From: Rikenellaceae bacterium
GTDB taxonomy: Bacteria > Bacteroidota > Bacteroidia > Bacteroidales > Rikenellaceae
Direction of reading: 5' to 3'
Assembly (NCBI GenBank): GCA_021201795.1
Contig: JAJQEF010000020.1
Span: 154,357-218,356, forward strand
DNA: 64,000 nt
The notes under the pieces were generated by a model that ran no database searches, was not told the origin of the DNA, and saw only the letters and a list, made by a program, of their open reading frames with translations. Position numbers and translations under genes: made by a program. This document shows, one piece after another, positions 16,721 to 25,582 of the stretch (positions are counted from its first letter, which is position 1; every line of letters starts with the position of its first letter).

Positions 16721-18811
16721 TTACAATCTGTTTTGGGAGCGTTGTTTAGTTATTCTTTTCCTGAATTTAGGTTTTATATCTATGAAGAACTGCCAGTTAG
16801 CGGTAGGCATGGGACGGGATAATACGGATTCGTACTCCTCGTTGAATATATTATTGACTACTCCTTTAACGGATAAATTCGCCCATTTTAAGGAAAAATG
16901 TTTTTCCAGGGAGACGTCGCTCATATAATACGGCAGCAGTCGTCCGATCCGTGTAGCCGTTTCGTTGCTCGAAGTGGTATATCTTTCTGAGTAATAACAC
17001 CATTTATAAGTTAAAACCCAAGTCTTCCAATATAATTTTCCGGTGAAGGCTCCGGAATATTTAGGGATATAGACTAACTGTTTGCCGATCGATTTGTCCG
17101 CCCAATTGATTGGATCGCCGTAATTTATCGATGGCGTCCATGCGAAATTTCCGTCGAAGCCGAACTTCCAGTCGGAATCGATGTTCCAGAATCCCCCGGC
17201 CTTAAACTCTATGCCGTAGGCGTGTACTTTTTTGACGTTCACCGGGGACCAGAAGCCCTTGAAAGTAGGAAGCCATAATATCCAGTCGTTTATATACGAG
17301 TCGAACCCGGTCAGCTCCGCCTTTAACGATAGTTTTTCGTTTCGCGGCATTATGTATTCCAGCCCGGCATCATAAGTAAAACCTTTTTCTGTTTTAAGGC
17401 CTGGATTTCCCCCGGGGAGGAAATAGAGATCATTAAGGGTGGGGTAGCGGTAGTTCCTCGATATAGAGGCTTTGGCAGTGAGACTGCCTTTTTTGTCGAT
17501 GCTGAAATCGATAAAACCTGCCGGAATCACAGGCGTGAATTTATCACCATACATATCGTCTCGAAGCGCGAGTGATATTCCGAGACGCTCCACCGGCCTC
17601 CATTTCGCTGAGATGTAGGCGGATAGTTCCGTACGCCCCTTGTTATAACCGACGATGGCTTTGTGTCCGTCCTGACTGATGATATTTTTATCCCGGCTCA
17701 GTACGGTATATTGGTGCATGGATAGGTTTGCGGTGAACATCCATTTGTCGCCTACGTAAAAATCCGATTCGAAGAGTCCGTAATAAGTGTTCACATAACT
17801 ACGCGAGTCGATCATTTCCGCCCATGAACCGTTGCCAAGATCTCGTTTGTATTCATATCCGAGAGATGTGTAGGTATATCCGGCTTTGACTGCAAGCTTA
17901 TATTTCTTAGTGTACATATCCCACGATACCACTCCGCGGAATGTCTTCTCTGTTTGTTCGTTTACATATTCGGAGTCGTCCTTATAATCCACATTCAACA
18001 TAGGAACGCCTCTTACCGAATTGACGTACCATGCCGAGAATCCCAGCCTGCTGCCGTTATGGAGGTCGTAATATGCTTCCTGTAATAAATGGAGGTCGTT
18101 GAACTGGCCGCTTTTATTTTTTTCCATAGGGTAGTCGTACGATATAAGGTTACGGTCGTCGTCCCATACCATGTTCTCCATTTTATTGTAATTACGGTAT
18201 TTGAATTTGTTCGGGGAAGAGCTGTAAACGGCTCGGGTGGATATCTGCCATTTTTTATCTCCATAGGTCAATCTCAGGTATTCGTCGAAGGTGTGGAACG
18301 AGCCCACGCCCTGAATGTACTGTAGCCCTATTCCGTTCTGGTTGAGTGGTTTCGTAGAGAGGTTTATCGCTCCTCCGAGTCCTCCTCCGGTTTGTGTGAC
18401 GGACGATGTCCCATGCAGAAGCGATACTTCGTCGATGAAATAAGCCGGTATCATCGAAAAATCCACCATTCCCAGCATCGGGGAATTCATTTTCATACCG
18501 TTCCACACTACCTGTGTGTGGGATGGCGAAGTTCCTCTGAAAGATGCTGTGGATAATGTGGCCCGTCCGTAGCTTTTAATAAAAATAGTGCTGTGCTGGG
18601 TCAGGATGTCAGCAAGCGAAAGGGATATGTTGTCGTGAAGGATTGCTGTGTCCAGTTTAGTTCTCTGTACACCTATATCGCTCAACGGTCTGCCAGCGAA
18701 TACTTCAGCAGTAGGCACAGCATAGGTCCAAGTTGTATCGAGCCTGAATTCCTGTGCGGACAATAAATTCGGTAAAATCAAAAATATGATAAATAAAAGG
18801 TATTGTTTCAT
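16721..18811 (-). CDS. btuB: TonB-dependent outer membrane cobalamin transporter (BtuB)
   Basis: A 696-residue outer membrane receptor with signal peptide (LLFIIFLILPNLLSAQ). The plug domain spans about residues 50-170 (LADILTQHSTIFIKSYGRAT, SHTQVVWNGMKMNSPMLG, GGGLGGAINL), followed by a beta barrel ending near VVNNIFNEEYESVLSRPMP. It imports cobalamins using TonB energy. The assignment to BtuB rather than a sugar or siderophore receptor rests on the BtuG homologue in the same operon and on the cobalamin riboswitch at its head. Its start overlaps the upstream stop by one base (TAATG), so translation is coupled. It is the last intact gene of the seven-gene operon. Confidence 0.9.
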   Translation of the reverse strand: MKQYLLFIIFLILPNLLSAQEFRLDTTWTYAVPTAEVFAGRPLSDIGVQRTKLDTAILHDNISLSLADILTQHSTIFIKSYGRATLSTASFRGTSPSHTQVVWNGMKMNSPMLGMVDFSMIPAYFIDEVSLLHGTSSVTQTGGGLGGAINLSTKPLNQNGIGLQYIQGVGSFHTFDEYLRLTYGDKKWQISTRAVYSSSPNKFKYRNYNKMENMVWDDDRNLISYDYPMEKNKSGQFNDLHLLQEAYYDLHNGSRLGFSAWYVNSVRGVPMLNVDYKDDSEYVNEQTEKTFRGVVSWDMYTKKYKLAVKAGYTYTSLGYEYKRDLGNGSWAEMIDSRSYVNTYYGLFESDFYVGDKWMFTANLSMHQYTVLSRDKNIISQDGHKAIVGYNKGRTELSAYISAKWRPVERLGISLALRDDMYGDKFTPVIPAGFIDFSIDKKGSLTAKASISRNYRYPTLNDLYFLPGGNPGLKTEKGFTYDAGLEYIMPRNEKLSLKAELTGFDSYINDWILWLPTFKGFWSPVNVKKVHAYGIEFKAGGFWNIDSDWKFGFDGNFAWTPSINYGDPINWADKSIGKQLVYIPKYSGAFTGKLYWKTWVLTYKWCYYSERYTTSSNETATRIGRLLPYYMSDVSLEKHFSLKWANLSVKGVVNNIFNEEYESVLSRPMPTANWQFFIDIKPKFRKRITKQRSQNRL

Positions 18812-20928
18812 TATAATTCAGTGTATTTACCGTCAAGCATATTCTGGTAAGTGGGGTTATATCCGCATCCGCTTATCCTCCATTTCGAATTGCTCATAAC
18901 CGGTATTACCGAAGCGAACGATTCAAAGTCGTAAAGTTGTCTGAACCCCATTATTTCGATTCTGTTCGCGGCCGCTAAGTTAGTAAAATCCAACCCGGTA
19001 ACCGTTTGATTATTGTTATTTGCGGAGACTCCTATCGTGAGTGATCCTGAAACGGTCTCCAGAAGTGGAGCGGATATGGTTTTACAGGTTATGCTGCGAT
19101 AGGAATAATATGTTATGATGAAATTGCCGTTAACCGTTTTAAGCGATGGTAAGGCCATTTCTTCCGCAACTTCATGTATGTTAATAAATAAACAGTCCGT
19201 CGTCCCGGAAAGAGACCCGTCGCCGACCTGTCTGAGCATGGGAAGCGAATTCGAAACCCCGTAGAATACAGCTTGTTTGTCTACATTGATCAGGTTCGGC
19301 AGGCTGAGTTCGCTTCCCGACCACATCGTAAAAGTACCTACGCTGACAAGTTTCTCCATGATGACCCTCTGCGATTGTGGAATAAGGCATTCGCCATGTA
19401 TTACCTCGATGAAGTCCACAATGCACGGTACACCGGTAAAATAGAAACTTCCGACATCCTTAAATCCTTCGATAGCGAATTCAAGTTTATCTGCTTCGTA
19501 ATTCGTTGAGGATTGAATACTGAGTTGTCCCGGAAGGTATTCCGGTCCTATAATCTTCAGGAGCGAGGTATTGTCGTTGTCCTGACTCAGACGCATAAGA
19601 ACGCCTTTGTCGCCTAATGTAAGCAGGCTTATATCCAGTGTGGTCGTGACAGAAGCCGCGGCCGTAAATTCCAGACCGCCTGCGTAATTAATGGAATTAT
19701 GTATTGAAAGAGCGTCGATATCGACCTTCCACGTACCTTCGATAGTTTCCAGCAAGGGTGCATCGAGATTCTCCGCATTGCCTCCTACGAATTTCAGCAA
19801 AGGACATACGGCATTCTTTATGTCGCCTCCTATATATTCCAGACACGGCAATTCTAATGTCGTATTCGCATGCGACAGTGAACCGTCTATTCTTGCCAGT
19901 AACGGACAATACGGATCGCTGTTTGCAGTGGTAATGCTTCCTGCTTTTACAAGTTCAGGGAAGTCGATCGTGTAAGCTGAGATGTTTATTATTCCCGCTT
20001 CTTCCAGTATCGGGAATGCGACAGCGTCCGTTACCCGCGGTATGGAGATGTCGTTGCAGTATTCCAGCATGCCGAATATTAGGGTGCGTTCGTTGTCGAT
20101 TGTTTTCGCACCTCCGTAAATGTATAATTCGGTGCCGCATTTATGGATATTTTCGAGTTCAAGTTCGAACGGGTTTATGGAGTGCAGTTGAAGCCTTCCT
20201 GATACCGTTTCCAGATTCGGAAGGATAACATTCTCCAGATTTTCAGCGTAAACGGAAATATCTTTATTTACTGTTTTGAGCGACGGGAGATGAATTTCTT
20301 CGAGCGTGGATTCGAAAATATTCTCTTTTGTGCCGATTATCAGGCTTCCTGTTTGTTCGATATTCTCCAGTCCGGAGAGGTTTTTTCCAGAGAAGGTCCT
20401 CTTTATTTCGATCCTTCCCGTAATATTTTTCAGGTTTGTCAATCCTTTTAGGTTATCTATCGAGTCTTTTGTAAGATCGTTTCCTATTATAAGGTCACCG
20501 TCTATGTTGGCGATCCCAGTGTGAACAAAATTATCGATCTCATCCTGACTATTGAGGACGATATCTCCATTATGAAATATCTCAGTAAATGTGACGGAGT
20601 AATTATACGAATCGCTTCTCCCAGAATATGAAGTTACTGTAAAAATTTGAGGTGCGGACCAGTCGTTAATGTCTGCCGGATCAGGGAAGATAACCGCTTT
20701 TTCCGCAAGTTCGATATAGGCTTTTGCGCCCTCGAGTGGAGTTCCAGCAGGTACAGAAACGCGTATTTCTCCGCCGGAGATATTGGCGCGATACTCGTTT
20801 TTCCCAATATGAAGGATAAAGGAATATATGTAATTATCGGTGCCCTCGAAAGGATCTATGTAGCTCTGTTTATCACTGCAAGAGAATAAAGAGAGGGATA
20901 TTGTAAAATATAAAATTAATCTTCTCAT
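18811..20928 (-). CDS. Surface lipoprotein, DUF5018-like domain plus receptor L-domain-like repeats
   Basis: A lipoprotein of about 705 residues. I start it at the ATG at 20928 (MRRLILYFTISLSLFSCSD, lipobox Cys), not the longer frame at 20979, which would overlap the upstream gene. After the lipid anchor comes a DUF5018-like sandwich (NEYRANISGGEIRVSVPAGT). About 550 residues of receptor-L/leucine-rich-type repeats follow, with LKNITGRIEI, LKTVNKDISVYAENL and LNAANRIEI-like strands. It is a paralogue of the next upstream gene, and both end with the same motif (ISGCGYNPTYQNMLDGKY here). It is presumably surface-exposed. A role in B12 capture or as an adhesin is inferred only from its place between btuG and btuB. 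Confidence 0.75.
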   Translation of the reverse strand: MRRLILYFTISLSLFSCSDKQSYIDPFEGTDNYIYSFILHIGKNEYRANISGGEIRVSVPAGTPLEGAKAYIELAEKAVIFPDPADINDWSAPQIFTVTSYSGRSDSYNYSVTFTEIFHNGDIVLNSQDEIDNFVHTGIANIDGDLIIGNDLTKDSIDNLKGLTNLKNITGRIEIKRTFSGKNLSGLENIEQTGSLIIGTKENIFESTLEEIHLPSLKTVNKDISVYAENLENVILPNLETVSGRLQLHSINPFELELENIHKCGTELYIYGGAKTIDNERTLIFGMLEYCNDISIPRVTDAVAFPILEEAGIINISAYTIDFPELVKAGSITTANSDPYCPLLARIDGSLSHANTTLELPCLEYIGGDIKNAVCPLLKFVGGNAENLDAPLLETIEGTWKVDIDALSIHNSINYAGGLEFTAAASVTTTLDISLLTLGDKGVLMRLSQDNDNTSLLKIIGPEYLPGQLSIQSSTNYEADKLEFAIEGFKDVGSFYFTGVPCIVDFIEVIHGECLIPQSQRVIMEKLVSVGTFTMWSGSELSLPNLINVDKQAVFYGVSNSLPMLRQVGDGSLSGTTDCLFINIHEVAEEMALPSLKTVNGNFIITYYSYRSITCKTISAPLLETVSGSLTIGVSANNNNQTVTGLDFTNLAAANRIEIMGFRQLYDFESFASVIPVMSNSKWRISGCGYNPTYQNMLDGKYTEL

Positions 20929-20936
20929 TACGGTAT

Positions 20937-22607
20937 TTATTGATTTAGAGAATAATTTCCGTGGAGCATATCCGTCCATGAGGGATTATATCCGCAGTTG
21001 GTGATTACCCAGGATTCGTCATCCAGTCTGTCCGGTGTCAGTGCGCGGAATGTCGTGAAATCGGTAAGCTGGGAATTATTTGATATTTCGACCTTGTCGA
21101 CATTTTTAAGATTGGAAAAATCCAGATTAACAATGTTATCCGCCCGGTAATTCGAGCCTATGTAAAGGGAACCGTCGATCGCTTCAAGTGCCGGACATAA
21201 TATGTTCTCGGTCTTCAGATAATCGAATGTATCGTTGCGGAACTGTACGTTGCCATACACATGATTTAGCCGCGGAAAACAGATATCCGTGTTTGGGCCG
21301 CAGAAAATATGAAGAATGCCATAGTTGTTCCAGATTCCGCTGTCGTCGAAACCGTTTTCTCCTATCGATTCGAGAATAGGGAAGTTCAGCTCATGTCGTG
21401 CTGACAACCGTCCGCCTATGGTACGTAGAGAAGGAAAATCGAGGAATATGGAATATTCCATCCCGTAGGACGCACCTGCATCCATGTGCATACTGCCAGT
21501 GACCGTATGGAGAGCAGGACAGGAAAACTCGCTCATTCTCGGAACATAGCTTCCGGGAAATGCAGTGTTGTCTACCCATCCCAGAGTCATTTCCAGCGAT
21601 CCTGCAACTCTGAGTTCCGGAAGTTTGAAACATTCCACATAACCGCACTCGTAGAGAGATATCCTTCCGGCTTCGATTAATTCCGGAAAATCCAGCAAAC
21701 TCAGGGAATACCAGTTTTTGAGGATAACATCTCCGCACTTTTCCAGACCGTTAAAGAGCATTTCACGGAGTGTTGCTTTGTCTCCGGAGTTGTTTGTGCC
21801 GGTCATCAGTATATCTCCGGAATATTTAAGGTTGTCTATCTTAAAATAGGAGAGGTTGGATGATGTAATTTCTATTTTGCCTTTTACCTGTATAAGTTCC
21901 GGCAGATACAGGTCTTCCAGTTTATCGCTCTCTATCCGCATATCTCCGTGGACATATTTTAATTTAGGGAGGGATATATTTGACACGGAACATAGGTTTT
22001 GCTGCTGGGTTATCGTAATGCTGCCCGCGGACTCCAGGTTGGACAATCCGTTGAGGTCCGCGCCCTGGAAAGTAGGCAGAAATATTATATCCCCGCGAAC
22101 GATTTGAAGCGAGGACATTGCGGACAGGTCGTCGATAACTTCGTTCCCCCCTGCTCTTCCTATTATGAGGTTGCCTGTAACGGTGACGGTATTATTATAT
22201 GCGAAAAGATCCACCTCCTCCTGTGTGCCGAGAATAACATTTTCTACCGTTTCGGATGCTTTGTAAGTTAGTTTAAAGTGGTATATTCTTTCCGACTCGC
22301 TGTATGACAACAATAGGAACCTGTGTTCCTCATCCCAATTGGAAATGGAATTAGGATCAGGCTGGATAGTACTGTTTTCACTGATAGAATACTCTACGGC
22401 TGCGTTCTTCATCGATGTTCCTTCAGGAACAGTTATAACTATGGAATCGCTGAAAATATCTGCTTCGTATTTTTCTCCGTTCGTGCTGGTAAGAGAGAAC
22501 GAATATATATGGTTATCTCCGTTAAAACCGGTTTTTATGAACTCTTTTTCGTCACTGCACGAAAAAAGGAGGAACGAGCATAATAATGAATATATCGTTT
22601 TTTTCAT
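20937..22607 (-). CDS. Surface lipoprotein, DUF5018-like domain plus receptor L-domain-like repeats (paralogue)
   Basis: A 556-residue lipoprotein (SLLCSFLLFSCSDEK, lipobox Cys near residue 17). It shares the architecture of its downstream paralogue: a DUF5018-like N-domain (EKYEADIFSDSIVITVPEGT), then L-domain-like repeats (LQIVRGDIIFLPTFQGA, LKYVHGDMRIESDKLEDL), ending ITNCGYNPSWTDMLHGNY. It is 8 bases from the next gene on each side. Tandem duplication followed by divergence is likely. Such solvent-exposed solenoids usually bind ligands or partner proteins. Within a B12-controlled operon it may assist capture of B12 or of B12-carrying proteins, but there is no direct evidence. Confidence 0.75.
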   Translation of the reverse strand: MKKTIYSLLCSFLLFSCSDEKEFIKTGFNGDNHIYSFSLTSTNGEKYEADIFSDSIVITVPEGTSMKNAAVEYSISENSTIQPDPNSISNWDEEHRFLLLSYSESERIYHFKLTYKASETVENVILGTQEEVDLFAYNNTVTVTGNLIIGRAGGNEVIDDLSAMSSLQIVRGDIIFLPTFQGADLNGLSNLESAGSITITQQQNLCSVSNISLPKLKYVHGDMRIESDKLEDLYLPELIQVKGKIEITSSNLSYFKIDNLKYSGDILMTGTNNSGDKATLREMLFNGLEKCGDVILKNWYSLSLLDFPELIEAGRISLYECGYVECFKLPELRVAGSLEMTLGWVDNTAFPGSYVPRMSEFSCPALHTVTGSMHMDAGASYGMEYSIFLDFPSLRTIGGRLSARHELNFPILESIGENGFDDSGIWNNYGILHIFCGPNTDICFPRLNHVYGNVQFRNDTFDYLKTENILCPALEAIDGSLYIGSNYRADNIVNLDFSNLKNVDKVEISNNSQLTDFTTFRALTPDRLDDESWVITNCGYNPSWTDMLHGNYSLNQ

Positions 22608-22615
22608 TTCGCAGG

Positions 22616-24430
22616 CTATTCCGTTTTATTAATATTTTCATCGTTGAATCCGAATACTTCGGTTGATGCTTCACCCAGCCATCCGCTCTTTGTGTTCAGT
22701 GCATTCTGGACCTTAATGAAATCGGCATACTGTAGATTCGCCGGACTGCCGTCAAGGTTGACCGCATTGGCGATCTCGAATCCCACCCAATTTGTTCCGT
22801 TGATCCGGTCGCTTCCGCAGTTATCCGCATAGCCCCATTCATAGCTCGGATTTATCCAGTACTGTCCGCTTCCGGCCGAAGCTGCTTTATCCGGATCGAG
22901 GTAGTTACGGGCTTCGAGACATGGTCCGTAAAGGGTATAGGAATTGTTTTCGATCCATTCCGGGTAGTAATAAAATTGTTTATGGTATTCGATAAGATAG
23001 TCTACACATCCGGCGTTGCCATAAATATCTACCCACGGAGTATCCATCCTGGTCCCTTCCGGCCGATAATAGGTTACTGCATAAAATTGCCGTGTACAGT
23101 CCAGACCGTATTCAGAACCTTTGAGTTCGTACCATTCGTCGTCTGGCAATCCGTTGTTGTTCGTATCCTGGCTGACCCATACGATTCCAGGTTCCGAGCT
23201 TCCTTCGAACTGGTTGCCGAGGATAGAGAAATTATACTGCCCATGGATATTGTCGATGCTGTGATCCATCTTTACAATAACGTATCCTCCGAATCCTCCG
23301 AGAGATATATATGTTCCGTTGGTAAGGCATTCCAGTGCGTAGCTGTTAGCTTCCGGAATAGTGCTTGCCGTATAATATTCGTTAACGAACTGTCCCGGTG
23401 CAGCTACGAATTCGAGGACGTCCGTAACTCCGCTGGCGCTGAAATTATCTGCCTGACGGTAATTGCTCCCTTCTTCGTCGCAGCAAACGACGGTAATCTC
23501 GATGCTTGTTTCCGTTTCCCCGGAACTTGTTATGTTCCTGGATATGGATTTCACATTGTCTTGTACTTCCGGATCGAAATCCGTTACGGTAAATATGAGT
23601 TTTGTTTCCCCTTTTTTATCCGGTGTGAATCCGTACAATAAGTTTATGGCGTCAGGGATATTTTCCCCTTCAGCGGTCTTCCATTGATAGGACGGTGATT
23701 TTGCATTGAAAATATAAGGTCTCAGCCATATCGTACGACCGAGCGGTATGTATTTTATTATCTTCTCGTCGTACAGTCCGTACATTGGTTCATGGAATTT
23801 TATTTCAACCGGAATTTTGTCGATTACGTTGACACTGATATTTTTCATAGCGGTACCGTCTTGGTTCTCAGCGAACAGAACCAGCTCATATACTCCGATT
23901 TCATTTTTTAGGAACGTATAATTCTTTGTATTGCCGACGACTTCTCCGTTTAGTTTCCATTTATATACGGCTTCATCTCCGTTCTGTACGTCAGGAGAGA
24001 ACTCGTATTTTCTTCCTGCCTCCACATAAAGTCCCGTAGGCGGAACGACCAGGGATATGACCGGAGGTGCGAGTTCCGATACTTCGACCTTGAGTTCATC
24101 TGAGTTACTGCCGTGTTTCGTGGTTACCTGAATGGTAAAATAATATTCGTCCATTCCGTTATAAGTATCATTTATCTCGTCGAATTTATAAGTGATCGAA
24201 GGATCGGTAGATATCACCTGTCCGTCGAGCTTCCATGTGTAGATTGCATTCTCTGCATTTGTGTAGGTGGGGTTTATGGTGAATTCGGTTCCTACCTTTA
24301 CCGCATATATGGCTGTTTCGCTGTCCAGTTCTATTCCGGGTATTTGCGGATTTTCCACCGTAATATCATCGTCTTTCGTACATGCAAATAATACGAAAAC
24401 TGAAATAAAAATATGTATGAATTTTCTCAT
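22616..24430 (-). CDS. PKD-like cell-surface lipoprotein of the B12 locus
   Basis: A 604-residue lipoprotein (FIHIFISVFVLFACTKDDD). Three PKD/Ig-like modules span about residues 30-310, each with a Y-x-W-K-L type strand (YTWKLDGQVI, YKWKLNGEVV, YQWKTAEGENI). The C-terminal half, about 330-600, has FVAAPGQFVNEYY, SLGGFGGYVIVKMDHSI, a Ca-binding-like DTNNNGLPDDEWYEL and a tail WLGEASTEVFGF. Proteins of this layout sit beside btuG in Bacteroides B12 loci, where several surface lipoproteins bind cobalamin. It is probably an accessory B12-binding or scaffold protein. It lies 18 bases from btuG, in the same operon. Confidence 0.8.
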   Translation of the reverse strand: MRKFIHIFISVFVLFACTKDDDITVENPQIPGIELDSETAIYAVKVGTEFTINPTYTNAENAIYTWKLDGQVISTDPSITYKFDEINDTYNGMDEYYFTIQVTTKHGSNSDELKVEVSELAPPVISLVVPPTGLYVEAGRKYEFSPDVQNGDEAVYKWKLNGEVVGNTKNYTFLKNEIGVYELVLFAENQDGTAMKNISVNVIDKIPVEIKFHEPMYGLYDEKIIKYIPLGRTIWLRPYIFNAKSPSYQWKTAEGENIPDAINLLYGFTPDKKGETKLIFTVTDFDPEVQDNVKSISRNITSSGETETSIEITVVCCDEEGSNYRQADNFSASGVTDVLEFVAAPGQFVNEYYTASTIPEANSYALECLTNGTYISLGGFGGYVIVKMDHSIDNIHGQYNFSILGNQFEGSSEPGIVWVSQDTNNNGLPDDEWYELKGSEYGLDCTRQFYAVTYYRPEGTRMDTPWVDIYGNAGCVDYLIEYHKQFYYYPEWIENNSYTLYGPCLEARNYLDPDKAASAGSGQYWINPSYEWGYADNCGSDRINGTNWVGFEIANAVNLDGSPANLQYADFIKVQNALNTKSGWLGEASTEVFGFNDENINKTE

Positions 24431-24448
24431 CGTATTCTTGGTTTATTA

Positions 24449-25528
24449 TTATCTCCAGCAGAATGCTCCGGGAGTTATTCCGACTTTGAACTCGTCCAGA
24501 AGTTCACCTTCCGCGGAATAGCGCAGGATAACTCCGGGCTGGACGTAATCGATAGCGTCCGCTACGTAAACTTCGGAATTCACGGGATTAACCGTGAGTC
24601 CGTAAAACATCGTTTCTTTATACTTGATGAACGGTCTTACGGGGAAGCGGTCGGCCGTTACAGGCAGCCGCCAGATATCGTAATTGATAAAATAAAGTGT
24701 GTCGCGCGTTCCGTTCAATTCTACTTCCGAAGGGAAGTCGCCGTTTTTGAAGGTGAATTGTTTTTCTATTTTTCTGGTCTCCGCATCGATGCAGTAAAGG
24801 GACGGAACCTCTTCGCCGTAAGGACTGCCGGAATACCCTCCGTCCGTGACTGTCCATATTTTGTTGTTGCAGTCCAGTACCATCGACGTAGGCTGGATCC
24901 CTACTTTTATTTCGTCCACAACTTCATCTATCACGGTGTCTATAACGAGTATACGGTCGTTGTAGCTCCAGCAGTTCGTAAATACGTACTTACCGTACTG
25001 TACCATTTGTTCGGTAGATTCGCTTCCCGCGACCATTTCTGTATGGATATATCCTGTGATTTCGAATGTTTGCGGATTTACGACGCAGATCCTCTCATCC
25101 CATAGCTGTGTTACATAGGCCTTGTCTTCACTAAGGAAGTGCATGTAGCGCGGAGACGTGAATCCGGTTATTTTACCTATCATTTTGAATGTATTTATAT
25201 CGATGGCGAAAATAACTCCGGAATTATTGACCACGACCCACCCTATGCCGTTGTGGATGACCATCGACTGTGCAACATCTCCCAGCTTGATCCCGTTCGC
25301 ACGGTAAAAAATTTCGTTCTGAACCGTCTTCCTTTCAGGATCGTAGTAGGACAGCGATGCATTGCCGTACATGAAGTTGCCCTCATTGGTTATGAACAAA
25401 CCTTTGCCCGTAACTACTTCCGGATCCAGTGAAACATAAAAATCTTCCATGTCGCCAGGGCCGTATTTCATGCAGGAAGGCAACCCTATGGTTGCCGTTA
25501 AAAAAATCGCTAAAATTATTTTCTTCAC
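24449..25528 (-). CDS. btuG: BtuG, surface B12-binding beta-propeller lipoprotein
   Basis: A 359-residue lipoprotein (LAIFLTATIGLPSCMKY). It is a YncE-like seven-bladed beta-propeller and closely resembles BtuG of Bacteroides thetaiotaomicron. GLFITNEGNFMYGNASLSYY opens the first blade, followed by KLGDVAQSMVIHNGIGW, GFTSPRYMHFLSEDKAYVTQ, IQPTSMVLD and the end GITPGAFCWR. BtuG binds cobalamin with extremely high affinity on the cell surface and caps BtuB, passing the vitamin on. Here btuB lies four genes downstream rather than next door. A 26-base palindrome precedes the gene. The identification rests on remembered similarity and the operon context. Confidence 0.9.
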   Translation of the reverse strand: MKKIILAIFLTATIGLPSCMKYGPGDMEDFYVSLDPEVVTGKGLFITNEGNFMYGNASLSYYDPERKTVQNEIFYRANGIKLGDVAQSMVIHNGIGWVVVNNSGVIFAIDINTFKMIGKITGFTSPRYMHFLSEDKAYVTQLWDERICVVNPQTFEITGYIHTEMVAGSESTEQMVQYGKYVFTNCWSYNDRILVIDTVIDEVVDEIKVGIQPTSMVLDCNNKIWTVTDGGYSGSPYGEEVPSLYCIDAETRKIEKQFTFKNGDFPSEVELNGTRDTLYFINYDIWRLPVTADRFPVRPFIKYKETMFYGLTVNPVNSEVYVADAIDYVQPGVILRYSAEGELLDEFKVGITPGAFCWR

Positions 25529-25546
25529 AGAATTATTTTTTTAGCA

Positions 25547-25572
25547 AAGGTAAGGCTCGAGAGCCTTACCTT
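25547..25572. other. Perfect 26-base palindrome between lrr gene and btuG
   Basis: AAGGTAAGGCT, then CGAG, then AGCCTTACCTT. On the operon strand it is not followed by a U tract, so it is not a classical terminator. It may block 3' exonucleases or mark a processing site that sets different mRNA levels for the two genes on either side. Confidence 0.7.
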
Positions 25573-25582
25573 AAAATATTAT

